The position numbers were made by a program, and so were the translations under genes. Shown here in pieces: positions 9,501-18,122 of a stretch of 64,000 nucleotides of DNA. Within the stretch, counting starts at the first letter, position 1. Each line of letters begins with the position of its first letter. The notes under the pieces are model-generated. The model had not been told where the DNA came from. It was given only the letters and a program-made list of their open reading frames with translations, and did no database searches. The stretch is taken from positions 20,230 through 84,229 of the IMG/VR virus record IMGVR_UViG_3300042383_000546. One strand, written 5' to 3'. This stretch comes from a virus.

Positions 9501-12500
9501 ATGTATTGCCTTGACCACCTCCAATTGTACTATAAGCATTTGCTCCAATTACACAGACAATATTATTACTTCCACCCCCTATAGTTGAAAACCCACCTAA
9601 TGCTGAGTTATTTTGTCCTCCTCCTATTGTAGATACTGTTCCTCCTGCTCTATTCTGAAATCCTCCTCCTATTGTAGATAATTGACCTGCTGCATATAAA
9701 GTTGTAGGAGCAACTGAGAAAAACCCATTAGCACTCCATGTACCACCACTTGTATTATTACCAACTCCTCCTGCTATTGTTGCTCCTGCTGTACAAGTTG
9801 TTGCTGTGGCACAATATAATATATTACAAACACCACCTCCTATAAAACCATCATTACCATTTACGCAGTTTTTATAACCACCTGATATAGTAGATGAATA
9901 ACCTTCTGATTTATTACAAAATCCACCACCTGAAAATCCATAAGTATTAGATGCACTATTTAATCTACCTCCAACTATAGCTGACCTTTGTCCTCCTGCA
10001 ATATTTACATAACCTCCACTTACTGTAGATTGGCTTCCATTAGCTTGGTTACCATAGCCACCACTTACTGTAGTTCCACTTCCTGTTGCTCTATTTCCAC
10101 AACCTCCACCTACAAAAGAACAAGCTCCTGATGCTGTGTTACTCCACCCCCCACTTACTGTAGCCCTACAAGCACAAGCAACATTACCACCGCCCCCACT
10201 TACTGTTGCATGGTCAGTAGTAGCAGCATTTGCGTATCCACCACCCACTGTAGCAGCATAACCTGATGCAGTGTTTCCACCACCACCACCTACGCTACCT
10301 CTATATCCTGAGGCTGTATTTGCACGTCCTCCTGCTATTGTTGAATAGTTGCCTGAAGCTGTACCTGAATTACCACCACCAACTACTGCTCTGATTCCTG
10401 AAGCTGCATTTGATGAACCGCCTCCAACAAAACTTCTTGCTCCTGATGCACTATTACCACTACCACCTACAACTATACCTTGATAACCACTTGCAGTGTT
10501 ACCATAACCACTACCAATAAATGCATATTGTCCACTTATTGTATTTTCTCTACCACCACCTATAAATGATTTTCCGTTTAGAACACAGTTTCTAAGACCT
10601 GAACCAATACCTGAATAAGCATCTGCTGTTACACAGTTACATATACCACCTGAAATATTTGAATATGCTACTGTTACTATATTGCAACTACCACCACTTA
10701 CAATAGAACTATATCCTGAAGCAGTATTAGTAAATCCTCCAACAACACTTGCATAAGCATTAGTTGCTCTATTCTGAAATCCTCCTCCTATGAAAGAAAG
10801 ACATCCTACATTTACTTTAGTAGGAGCTACTGTCCATCCATTTGAACCATTCCAAGTACCACCACAAGTGTTATTTCCAAGACCTCCTGCTATAACAGAA
10901 TACCCTGAACAGTTTTGTGCTGTTGAATGACAAATACTATTGCAATAACCACCTGATATTGTAGAATACCAAGAAGAAGCTGAATTAACAGCACCACCAC
11001 CAACTGTAGAAGATGCTTGTGAAGATGTGTTATATACACCACCTCCTATAGTTGATTGTATACCTGAAGCTGCGTTATTGCTGCCACCACTTACAGTTGA
11101 ACAATTAGCTGAAGCTGTATTAGCTCTACCACCTAATACTGATGCAGAACATCCTGAAACTACACTACAATATCCACCTCCAATAAAACCAAATATACCT
11201 GCTGAACAAATACAGTTGACTTCACCACCTGCAATAGTTCCTGATGCACCTGTAACTGTATTTAATAAACCACCACCTATGGTAGACCTTGTTCCTGCTG
11301 CTGTATTACTACATCCACCTAAAAGAGAAGAAGCATATCCACCTGAAACTGTATTTCCACAACCACCACCTAAAAAAGACATACATCCTGAAGCAACGTT
11401 ATTTGTACCGCCACCAACTATTGCAAATGGAGCTGACGCAGAATTGGAAGCACCACCTGATACAGTGGCTGCTCTACATCCTGTAACAGTATTATTTGCA
11501 CCTCCTCCAATTGTAGCATCATAAGTTCCTGATGCTGTATTTCTATATCCACCTGAAACAGTACTTGTTATTGCTATGGCAGCATTACAATGTCCACCTC
11601 CTACAAAAGAATAATTACAAACTCTATTCAAATAACCTCCACCTATTGTTGAACAAAGTCCACAAGCTGTATTAGAAAGACCTCCTGCAACAACTGCAAA
11701 TCCATTACTTACTGTGTTTGCTTGACCACCACCTACAAAAGAACAAGCTCCTGAAGCTGTATTTGAGCATCCTCCACCAACAAAAGAACGAGCACCTGAA
11801 GCAGCATTACCTATACCATTTCCTACAAAAGAATATTCTCCTGAAGCAACATTATTTACACCTGTTCCTATAAAAGATACGTTACCATTTGCTGTATTTG
11901 CACCACCATTACCTATGAAAGCATAATAAGTACCACTTGCTGTGTTATTATTACCTCCAACAACTATATTATAAGCAGTTCCACCAATTGTATTGCTTAA
12001 ACCTGCAAGATTACCCGTATATGTTCCTGTTGCACTATTACTTACACCACATCTTACAGAAGAACAACCCCCTGCTCCTAAAACGATTACAGCACCAACA
12101 CCTGAAGAACCACTAGAACCACTTGAACCATTCGTTCCTGAGCTGCCACTAGTACCTGAGCTTCCTGATGAGCCACTTGAACCACTTGTGCCTGAACTTC
12201 CTGATGAGCCACTTGACCCACTTGTACCTGACGAACCACTCGTACCTGAACTTGCACTCGTACCTGACGAGCCACTAGTCCCTGAATTTCCACTAGTACC
12301 ACTTGACCCTGATGAGCCTGAGCTACCTGATGAGCCTGAAGTTGCACTCGTTCCACTGCTGCCACTAGTTCCTGACGAACCACTTGAGCCACTAGTTCCT
12401 GACGAACCATTTACCCCTGAAGTACCTGACGAACCACTAGAGCCTGAAGTTGCAGACGTACCTGAGCTACCACTAGTGCCTGACGTTCCATTTTCACCTG

Positions 12501-15027
12501 CAGTGCCTGAGCTTCCACTTGACCCACTAGAGCCCGAAGTTGCTGACGTACCTGAGCTACCATTTGCCCCTGAAGTGCCTGACGAACCATTTGTTCCTGA
12601 CGAACCTGACGAGCCATCAGTTCCTGACGAGCCACTCGTTGCAGAAGTACCTGCACTACCCGAAGTAGCTGAAGTACCTGATGAGCCATCCGTTCCACTG
12701 CTGCCATTCGTTCCTGAAGTGCCTGAGCTACCTGAAGTTGCTGACGTACCACTTGAAGCTGACGTACCACTAGAAGCACTCGTGCCTGAGCTACCATTTG
12801 TACCACTAGTGCCATTCGCCCCTGAAGTACCTGACGTACCACTTGGAGGGTTAAATGTCGTTTGAGCGTATGAGTAGTTACTCGTACCCTCTGTATAAAA
12901 AGTCAAAGTCTTACTAGAACCACCATCGTGTTCTGCATAAATTTGACAATAAAGCCTGTCTGTTGCGTTTAATGCGGTTTGACCTAAAAATAAGTCTGTA
13001 AAAAACTCTTTGATTACACCTGATGCCATAGACTCAGTGTCTAGGTTTGTAGTGCCTAAAAGAGTTGAAACACCACCTGTTGTGTAACTATAAAGTTCTA
13101 TGTCTATAGCTACGTTTGCATTTGTATCAATAGAAAAGTGTGTTACCCAAGCCCAATTCCCTGCAGGAATACTTGTGAAGTTTGGAACACCTGAATCAGT
13201 TGCAAAAGTAGCAATCAGCGTTCTTACATTTTGATTACTTGTAACCGTAACAGTTGTTTCCCCTGTTGTTGTACCAATAGGAGACCATTGTTTATATGTA
13301 GGACTGCCAAAAGCAGAATTTGTATTTAAAGACTGATTTAGATAGTATACTAGACCACCTGCAACACCACTCACACCACTTGTACCTGTTGTACCTGAGC
13401 TTCCTGATGATGCGGACGTACCACTTGACGCACTTGTACCTGAGCTGCCTGAAGTTGCAGACGTGCCACTAGTACCTGATGAGCCTGAGCTACCATCCGT
13501 ACCATTTGTACCTGACGAACCTGAAGTTGCAGAAGTACCACTTGATGCACTTGTACCTGAGCTTCCACTTGAACCACTCGTGCCACTCGTACCTGTTGTT
13601 CCTGATGAGCCTGAACTTGCTGAAGTACCTGAGCTGCCACTTGAACCACTAGTGCCCGAACTTGCAGAAGTACCTGACGAACCATCAGTACCTGAGCTTC
13701 CATCCGTACCTGCCGTACCTGCAGTGCCTGACGAACCACTTGATGCAGAAGTTCCTGAACTGCCTGAAGTACCTGCCGATGCACTCGTACCTGAAGTGCC
13801 ACTTGAAGCACTCGTACCTGACGAACCATCAGTGCCTGAGCTACCATCAGTGCCTGAGCTCCCATCCGTACCACTAGTGCCTGTAGTTCCTGAAGAACCT
13901 GAACTAGCACTCGTTCCTGATGAACCACTAGAGCCTGACGTTGCAGACGTGCCTGACGTTCCTGCAGTACCTGAAGAGCCTGAACTAGCACTCGTGCCCG
14001 AAGAACCACTTGAACCTGAAGTCCCTGAGCTACCTGATGAGCCACTTGACCCTGAAGTTGCAGATGTTCCACTACTTGCAGACGTACCACTACTTGCACT
14101 CGTTCCACTAGAACCTGACGTGCCTGATGTCCCTGCCGTACCCGAAGAGCCACTTAGACTCTTTTGGTTCATAATAGCAGTGGTATTATTTATCTTTATA
14201 TATACAGGGTAAGCATCACCGACAGCGGGAGGGGTTACTGATAAGTTATTCAAACCACTTGGGTCAAAATATAGTACATCTCCCACGTTACCAACAAGAG
14301 TAGGTAAGCCACTTACGATACGACCAACGGGTCTTACACGAAGATTACCATTTTCAGGGGTATCAGCAGAAGTGACCATACCCGCTATCTGAACGATATT
14401 GGGCTCTAAAGTAGAAGTTACTTTTACAAATTTTCCTGAGCTATCTATTTTAACAAAGTCACCAACGGCAATACCTGAATAAGTATCGTCATCGGGGTCA
14501 ATGCAAAAAAAGTCAGTTATATAGTTTCTGAATCTAAACCTATCATGTAGGTCATTTAGCCAATTGGATAAGTCTCCGATTTGGCTTCTAATTTGTTCTG
14601 TTGCTACAACAATAGGTAGCCCATCGTCACCTAATCTAAAAATAACACCTACGAAACCTTCAGGTGGGAAGTTATTTCCCATTGAGGTGTTATCAACAAT
14701 AAGATTATAAAGGTCTACGTCTTGTAGAATTACGGTACAGCTTGTATTAAACTCACCGCCAATATTAGATATAGCATTAATGCGGTAGCAGTTACCATTT
14801 GGTAAGCCAAGCCACATTCCAACTTCAATATTTGTAGAAGTATAGTAAAGAGGTGGAGTAGTATCGTAACTACTCGTCTCTTGTATTTCAATAGTTAAAT
14901 CACATTCAAAAGTGAATGGAGAGCCATTCCAAGGACTAAGTGCATTTACATAGGTCGATACTACACTTGTAGAACCGAAGTTTATACTTGCAGGTATTGT
15001 AATAGGTGGTTTTATCAAACTCGCCAT
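6586..15027 (-). CDS. giant spike/fibre: collagen-like and YadA-head-like repeats with C-terminal S74 intramolecular chaperone
   Basis: 2813 residues. About 1-288 is a beta-rich attachment domain. 289-552 is a proline-free collagen-like run of GTS/GSS/ASS triplets. 554-727 is a globular beta domain. 728-979 is a second collagen-like run. 983-2690 holds roughly 113 tandem 15-residue repeats of the form N-T-A-S-G-x-x-S-x-V-G-G-G, matching the trimeric beta-roll of YadA/Hep_Hag heads. About 2725-2813 begins SSDERLKDI and ends in a coiled coil: this is the peptidase S74 intramolecular chaperone that trimerises phage fibres and then cleaves itself off. It should be the receptor-binding spike. Unusually many Cys residues fall at fixed repeat positions. 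Glycosyltransferases flank the operon. Confidence 0.9.
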   Translation of the reverse strand: MASLIKPPITIPASINFGSTSVVSTYVNALSPWNGSPFTFECDLTIEIQETSSYDTTPPLYYTSTNIEVGMWLGLPNGNCYRINAISNIGGEFNTSCTVILQDVDLYNLIVDNTSMGNNFPPEGFVGVIFRLGDDGLPIVVATEQIRSQIGDLSNWLNDLHDRFRFRNYITDFFCIDPDDDTYSGIAVGDFVKIDSSGKFVKVTSTLEPNIVQIAGMVTSADTPENGNLRVRPVGRIVSGLPTLVGNVGDVLYFDPSGLNNLSVTPPAVGDAYPVYIKINNTTAIMNQKSLSGSSGTAGTSGTSGSSGTSASSGTSASSGTSATSGSSGSSGSSGTSGSSGSSGTSASSGSSGTAGTSGTSATSGSSGSSGTSASSGSSGTTGTSGTDGSSGTDGSSGTDGSSGTSASSGTSGTSASAGTSGSSGTSASSGSSGTAGTAGTDGSSGTDGSSGTSASSGTSGSSGSSGTSASSGSSGTTGTSGTSGSSGSSGTSASSGTSATSGSSGTNGTDGSSGSSGTSGTSATSGSSGTSASSGTSASSGSSGTTGTSGVSGVAGGLVYYLNQSLNTNSAFGSPTYKQWSPIGTTTGETTVTVTSNQNVRTLIATFATDSGVPNFTSIPAGNWAWVTHFSIDTNANVAIDIELYSYTTGGVSTLLGTTNLDTESMASGVIKEFFTDLFLGQTALNATDRLYCQIYAEHDGGSSKTLTFYTEGTSNYSYAQTTFNPPSGTSGTSGANGTSGTNGSSGTSASSGTSASSGTSATSGSSGTSGTNGSSGTDGSSGTSATSGSAGTSATSGSSGTDGSSGSSGTNGSSGTSGANGSSGTSATSGSSGSSGSSGTAGENGTSGTSGSSGTSATSGSSGSSGTSGVNGSSGTSGSSGSSGTSGSSGTSATSGSSGSSGSSGSSGTSGNSGTSGSSGTSASSGTSGSSGTSGSSGSSGSSGTSGSSGSSGSSGTSGSSGTNGSSGSSGSSGVGAVIVLGAGGCSSVRCGVSNSATGTYTGNLAGLSNTIGGTAYNIVVGGNNNTASGTYYAFIGNGGANTANGNVSFIGTGVNNVASGEYSFVGNGIGNAASGARSFVGGGCSNTASGACSFVGGGQANTVSNGFAVVAGGLSNTACGLCSTIGGGYLNRVCNYSFVGGGHCNAAIAITSTVSGGYRNTASGTYDATIGGGANNTVTGCRAATVSGGASNSASAPFAIVGGGTNNVASGCMSFLGGGCGNTVSGGYASSLLGGCSNTAAGTRSTIGGGLLNTVTGASGTIAGGEVNCICSAGIFGFIGGGYCSVVSGCSASVLGGRANTASANCSTVSGGSNNAASGIQSTIGGGVYNTSSQASSTVGGGAVNSASSWYSTISGGYCNSICHSTAQNCSGYSVIAGGLGNNTCGGTWNGSNGWTVAPTKVNVGCLSFIGGGFQNRATNAYASVVGGFTNTASGYSSIVSGGSCNIVTVAYSNISGGICNCVTADAYSGIGSGLRNCVLNGKSFIGGGRENTISGQYAFIGSGYGNTASGYQGIVVGGSGNSASGARSFVGGGSSNAASGIRAVVGGGNSGTASGNYSTIAGGRANTASGYRGSVGGGGGNTASGYAATVGGGYANAATTDHATVSGGGGNVACACRATVSGGWSNTASGACSFVGGGCGNRATGSGTTVSGGYGNQANGSQSTVSGGYVNIAGGQRSAIVGGRLNSASNTYGFSGGGFCNKSEGYSSTISGGYKNCVNGNDGFIGGGVCNILYCATATTCTAGATIAGGVGNNTSGGTWSANGFFSVAPTTLYAAGQLSTIGGGFQNRAGGTVSTIGGGQNNSALGGFSTIGGGSNNIVCVIGANAYSTIGGGQGNTLSSQYGGLIAGGTSNTASGYYVTIGGGRSNNAPAGTSTISGGKCNTSSGGYSSIGGGISNISSGACSTIGGGQTNTSSGGHTVVVGGVNNTASGCRAFVGGGLSNLAFGNNTTVGGGLYNCACGNESGSLSGLYNLASGAVAIVAGGRSNTASGGCSAIGGGRANTASGGASTVSGSYNVSSATNSTVAGGQNNTASGAFSFIGGGCVNVANSTNSTVAGGRNNRACATFATVSGGYANASSGESSTISGGFINTASGACSTIGGGLCNTASGRDSSIGGGNLNRACGCGLHVIGGGYNNTASGNYYSSVLSGESSTATGRNSVITGGYLNTSSGNYSFVGGGQSNTASGSRSAVGGGQSNTASGCFSSVGGGCNNTASGVYSVVGGRQNLASAAHSVVSGGVVNIACGDTSTVSGGYSNLASGSWSFVGGGYDVTASSSDSVAAGGRSNTASGACSFVGGGQQNAASGAHSTVGGGQLNTASGGQSTVSGGKLNSAIGICSTVSGGYNNRACAGFTTIAGGHNNLVSSITGTIGGGYTNTSSGTYDATIAGGALNVASGNKSTVGGGQSNTSSGASATIGGGLSNTASGACSTVSGGQGNVTCAGFGSIGGGVNNKACGGGATVAGGNANTASGYNAFVGSGFLNTASGYRATIGGGDTNTASGDRSFVGGGVSNTASSTFSTVSGGCANSATATRATVSGGFGNLASGDRATVGGGGTNCALNTADTVAGGINNRACAAYSTVSGGYNNSALGYMSVVGGACVNTASGNTSVVAGGRTNTASGSCSFVGGGNGNIASNFYSTVSGGLSNTSSGCHSFVGGGNGNTVSGIYSAILGGKNVTVSGAYSGGGGVCFTGGCSSTFYWNNFCAISCMWAQAYFESSDERLKDIHCRVNSFDNINPIYFKWKEGDSSRINIGYSAQNVQEILPDTVRTDEKGKLNVDYHQVHIYKMMTLEERIAKLEEKLKKYEA
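6960..12080 (-). repeat. about 113 tandem 45-bp units encoding the beta-roll head
   Basis: Coding minisatellite: each 45-bp unit encodes Asn-Thr-Ala-Ser-Gly...Val-Gly-Gly-Gly. Units are diverged from each other but keep the Gly and Asn positions. Three longer inserts (near 9.7, 10.85 and 10.9 kb) break the regular spacing. Copy number is likely to vary by recombination, which would change fibre length. Confidence 0.85.
12090..12845 (-). repeat. collagen-like coding repeat, second block
   Basis: 9-bp-scale repeats encoding Gly-Ser-Ser, Gly-Thr-Ser and Ala-Ser-Ser triplets with no proline. The repetition opens long spurious reading frames in all other frames, including a 290-codon frame on the opposite strand. 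Confidence 0.85.
13370..14165 (-). repeat. collagen-like coding repeat, first block
   Basis: Same Gly/Ser/Thr triplet code as the block at 12.1-12.8 kb. Occasional Asn and Asp replacements (GTDG, GTNG) mark sub-blocks, suggesting growth by unequal crossing-over. Confidence 0.85.
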
Positions 15028-15035
15028 ACATCAGA

Positions 15036-15782
15036 TTAAACTTTTGCGAAGAAATAGATTGTCATAGTAGAAGCACCTACTGTAGCATATCCTGCCAAAG
15101 TACCCGATAAACTATAAAAAGTTACTGTAGTATACCCGCTATCTTGGAACATAGAATAGTTACCTGTGGTGTTACCCGTAAAAGTTCTTGTAAGCACATT
15201 CGCTCCATTGACACCATTTGTCCACGCACTTGTAATTACATTCCCTAATGGATGACCAATAGTAAACTGACTTCCTGAATCAATTGTAAATGACCAACCT
15301 GCTGCACCAATTAAACTTGTACCTACAGGGTCTGTTGCACTTGCTACACTATCTAAAGCACCATTCACAGTATTGATTACAACCGTAAATGTTTTCAAAG
15401 TACCCGCTGCACTCACACCGCTAGTACCTGTAAGACCTGAGCTGCCTGAAGTTCCTGAAGAACCTAAAGCACTCGTTCCTGAAGAACCTGCTGTTCCTGC
15501 TGTGCCACTTACCCCTGAACTTCCTGAAGCACCTGAGCTACCACTTGAGCCACTACTTCCGCTTGAAGCAGACGTACCGCTAGTGCCTGTAAGACCTGCA
15601 GTGCCTGAGCTACCTGAACTTGCAGAAGTGCCTGAGCTGCCACTAGTACCCGAAGTACCCATACCCGAAGTACCACTTGTACCAAAGGTTTGACCACTAG
15701 TACCTGAAGAGCCCGAAGCTCCACCTCCACCGCTACCGCCTGAAGTAAACCCAAAATAGTCTGTGCCTAGAAAGTTGCTCAT
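15036..15782 (-). CDS. short collagen-like spike protein with C-terminal beta head
   Basis: 248 residues: a short N-terminal anchor (NFLGTDYFGF), a collagen-like GTS/GSS/ASS region at about 20-127, and a ~120-residue C-terminal beta-sandwich-like domain with no cysteines (TFTVVINTVNGALDS to the end). The layout of stalk plus globular head resembles small phage spikes and C1q/TNF-like collagen fusions, but the fold is not proven. It sits just upstream of the giant fibre in the same operon and shares its triplet code, so the two may occupy the same or alternate vertices. Confidence 0.8.
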   Translation of the reverse strand: MSNFLGTDYFGFTSGGSGGGGASGSSGTSGQTFGTSGTSGMGTSGTSGSSGTSASSGSSGTAGLTGTSGTSASSGSSGSSGSSGASGSSGVSGTAGTAGSSGTSALGSSGTSGSSGLTGTSGVSAAGTLKTFTVVINTVNGALDSVASATDPVGTSLIGAAGWSFTIDSGSQFTIGHPLGNVITSAWTNGVNGANVLTRTFTGNTTGNYSMFQDSGYTTVTFYSLSGTLAGYATVGASTMTIYFFAKV

Positions 15783-15792
15783 TATAATTTAT

Positions 15793-16191
15793 TTACACTT
15801 TTATTAATTCAGTTAGATATACCTCTTTAACAAATTTACCTGCATTAAATAGAAAGAATCTGCACATTTCGTCATCTTCTTTATCTAAATAAACACAGAC
15901 ATCAACTTGTTCGCTACCCAACTCCTCTTTAAATCCGTTTAAGAACCCTATGATATGTGGGGGAACAAAAACTGTATACCCTTTCAAATCAAATTTTACG
16001 TTCAAAATATCTTTTAAACTAACCTCTTTTACAGGTTGGTTATTGTAACACACTTTATATCCTTCCTCCTCTTCGCCTTTAAGATACAACATTAAAGACA
16101 CTTCACTTTCCTCTTTTTTTGATTCTGCAGCATATCTTTTTATGCCTTTACAGAATATTTTTGTTGCTTCACTGATAATGAAATCTTGCAT
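15793..16191 (-). CDS. hypothetical protein, mixed alpha/beta
   Basis: 132 residues with no membrane segment or repeat. It is rich in charged residues, with alternating strands (EVSLMLYLKGEEE, GYTVFVPPHIIGFLNGF, VDVCVYLDKEDDEMCRFFLF). It lies between spike genes and small structural genes in a co-directional run, so a virion or assembly role is likely. Family not recognised. Confidence 0.7.
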   Translation of the reverse strand: MQDFIISEATKIFCKGIKRYAAESKKEESEVSLMLYLKGEEEEGYKVCYNNQPVKEVSLKDILNVKFDLKGYTVFVPPHIIGFLNGFKEELGSEQVDVCVYLDKEDDEMCRFFLFNAGKFVKEVYLTELIKV

Positions 16192-16222
16192 TTTTATGGT
16201 TTTTTTTTGTGTAAGAAAATAT

Positions 16223-16501
16223 TTATGACTTCGATATAACTATTTCCGCTATGTCCCCTGATGTACCCGCATCAATCGTAACTCCGTCAATCGGGTTAGA
16301 TACAACCGATGCTGTGATTGTAACACCTTGTCCTTCGTTTAAGGTTACAGGGTCAGAAGCAATACCTTGAAATGTACCGCTACCTGCTACTGTTATTGTA
16401 CCTAAACGACAAATAACGCTTAGTCTCACTGCATTGTCTGATGCAGCTACTGATAAGCTATCATTGGTAAGGGTGTATGTCCAAATGTTAGTTGCTCCCA
16501 T
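16223..16501 (-). CDS. small beta-rich structural-type protein
   Basis: 92 residues, almost entirely beta-strand in character and rich in Thr, Ser, Val and Ile, with the hydrophobic alternation typical of small capsid-cement, head-fibre or penton domains. It begins MGATNIWTYTLT and has no Cys-rich or membrane segment. It is placed between spike and membrane-protein genes. Function is inferred from composition and position only. Confidence 0.65.
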   Translation of the reverse strand: MGATNIWTYTLTNDSLSVAASDNAVRLSVICRLGTITVAGSGTFQGIASDPVTLNEGQGVTITASVVSNPIDGVTIDAGTSGDIAEIVISKS

Positions 16502-16505
16502 TTTA

Positions 16506-16994
16506 TTATTTTATTAAGTTCTTAAAATTATTTTTATACTCAAAAGGTATGGTTGTCTTTATAAATCCACTTTCCACCTTCACATAGCCTTTTGCCTCAA
16601 AAGTCATATCTTTTGCTGCAATAGTCAGTGTTACTAAATTCACTAAATTACCTAGAACAAGTCTAGGGTCAAAGCTAAATCTATACGTTGCATCTGTAGT
16701 CTTTGCAGGTAAAACAACTATATCTTTCACATCGTTTACGTTACCTACTTTGATACCATTGATAGTAAAATCAAGATACATTTCCTTAATGGTAGCCTCT
16801 ACATTTGAAGCGTTATAGATTCTATTAGTAATGTCCAAAGATATGTTATCCATAGATATTTTAACAACTTTAAGACCTACTACTTGATAAGTAATATCCT
16901 TTAAGAAGTTAATCTGCTGCTTATAATAGCGAACAAGGGCATAACCTATTACGGCTAACCCTGATATTACTAATAGTGGTTTTAAATTTTTCAT
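16506..16994 (-). CDS. membrane-anchored LEA14/WHy-type beta-sandwich protein
   Basis: 162 residues. Residues 6-24 form an N-terminal membrane helix (LLVISGLAVIGYALVRYY). The rest looks like an LEA type 2 (WHy) domain: alternating strands with the NVEATIKEMYLDFTINGIKV pattern and a ...KTTDATYRFSF strand. LEA14-like domains in bacteria are exported or membrane-tethered and bind hydrophobic or stress partners. Here the domain would sit on one face of a viral or host membrane. It overlaps the stop of the upstream gene by 4 bases. Confidence 0.65.
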   Translation of the reverse strand: MKNLKPLLVISGLAVIGYALVRYYKQQINFLKDITYQVVGLKVVKISMDNISLDITNRIYNASNVEATIKEMYLDFTINGIKVGNVNDVKDIVVLPAKTTDATYRFSFDPRLVLGNLVNLVTLTIAAKDMTFEAKGYVKVESGFIKTTIPFEYKNNFKNLIK

Positions 16995-17593
16995 TTCTTG
17001 AAAATTAACGCAATTACTACGAGTGCACCTATGCCAATTCCACCGTAAATTAATAAATTTTTGTTTACTCCACCTACAGTTTTTGTATCACCTCCCATAT
17101 CAAGACCAACTAAATCACCTTTTGCTTTGTTCACGCTAGTATCTGATACGGTTGTAAGGGTATCTAAGAGGTCTTTCCTTTCTTTTTCTTTCTTTTCGGC
17201 TTCAGCTTTATTTACGCAATCATACTGATTTCTAAGCATTTTTGCATTAGCTTCTGCCTCAATTGCAAACTTTCTTTGAATAGGTAATTCAAAAGCATTA
17301 CTTGAAGCCATGAGCTTTGTAATTCTTTCTCTTTCTACCATAGCGTCTTGAAGTAGTAAATCAATACCTCCACAGGTTTTTGTATCATATCTAGCCCACT
17401 TTGCTTTAGCGTCTTTCTCTACTTGAGCAATAGACTCTTTACGCTTTTTGCTACCAAATAGGCTATAAAACTGCTCTTCACCTGTAAAACAAGCATATCC
17501 ATTAGTTTTTTCGTCTACAAAGCATCTGTCGTTACCTACTCTTGAAGGAGCTAGAGCACTAAGCTCATTATTTTCAATCATGTCTATAGCCAT
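16991..17593 (-). CDS. tail-anchored membrane protein with central coiled coil
   Basis: 200 residues. A soluble N-terminus containing CFTGEEQFYSLFGSKKRKE, a charged helical region rich in Lys/Glu/Ala (residues ~60-140), then a single C-terminal membrane helix (LLIYGGIGIGALVVIALIFKK). The phrase FTGEEQF resembles the FTGxDxF motif of other virion-type proteins here. The positive tail after the helix places the N-terminal domain on the trans side. Virion membrane protein by context; family unknown. Confidence 0.7.
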   Translation of the reverse strand: MAIDMIENNELSALAPSRVGNDRCFVDEKTNGYACFTGEEQFYSLFGSKKRKESIAQVEKDAKAKWARYDTKTCGGIDLLLQDAMVERERITKLMASSNAFELPIQRKFAIEAEANAKMLRNQYDCVNKAEAEKKEKERKDLLDTLTTVSDTSVNKAKGDLVGLDMGGDTKTVGGVNKNLLIYGGIGIGALVVIALIFKK

Positions 17594-17602
17594 AACCTTA
17601 TT

Positions 17603-18112
17603 TTATATTGTGTATTTAATCTTTTTAGCAGCCCAATCCTTATTTATGTTACTTACTCTATAAGAGGTTAAGCCAAAATATTCGTTACCTAATTCCTTCT
17701 TAACATAAGTCAATAAGTCCATTTTATCACCCACAGGTATACCAAAAGCATAGTCCTGACGGCTACCAAATGATTTAATGAGTTTGGCAACATCTAGGTC
17801 ATTTTTCATTTTTTTCAATGAATCTTGAACTGCAGCATAGTCATCACCAACGGCAAATCTCATGCTATTGTATATAGTATTAGCCAAAGTATCATATGTG
17901 CTATCGGGATAACTAGCCTTTTGAAATCTTTGTAGATTTGAAATTTCGCTGTTTATGTTTCTACCTAGTTCAGCGTTTCTTTTTGCCTCTTCCGAAGGAA
18001 ATACAATCGTGTAAAGTTTCTTACCAACGAAAAATAGGGCTGCAGCACCGCCAACTACAACGATACCTTTAGCCCATTGAGGTAAATCTTTATAATACTG
18101 ATATACTTTCAT
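17603..18112 (-). CDS. membrane protein with N-terminal anchor
   Basis: 169 residues. A membrane helix at ~15-36 (GIVVVGGAAALFFVGKKLY) precedes a ~130-residue helical soluble domain with conserved-looking aromatic and charged positions (FQKASYPDSTYDTLANTIYN, AFGIPVGDKMDLLTYVKKEL). One member of a run of single-helix proteins spaced by about 10 bases. No named family recognised. Confidence 0.7.
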   Translation of the reverse strand: MKVYQYYKDLPQWAKGIVVVGGAAALFFVGKKLYTIVFPSEEAKRNAELGRNINSEISNLQRFQKASYPDSTYDTLANTIYNSMRFAVGDDYAAVQDSLKKMKNDLDVAKLIKSFGSRQDYAFGIPVGDKMDLLTYVKKELGNEYFGLTSYRVSNINKDWAAKKIKYTI

Positions 18113-18122
18113 AATATTTTTT

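Noticed and set aside
12087-14153. Val/Gln/Arg-rich alternate frames on the - strand (12087-12410, 12411-12842, 13371-14153)
   Set aside because: Frame-shifted readings of the same collagen-like repeat; same-strand but no independent motif, unlike the methyltransferase overlap.
12090-14165. CRISPR-like array
   Set aside because: Short regular repeats are in frame within one coding sequence and encode Gly-X-Y triplets; there are no unique spacers or cas genes.
7295-14212. Long Pro-rich frames on the + strand (e.g. 8696-9262, 11027-11524, 11993-12865, 13463-14212)
   Set aside because: They are antisense shadows of the Gly/Ser/Thr codon repeats of the fibre gene; no start signals, and composition follows directly from the repeat.
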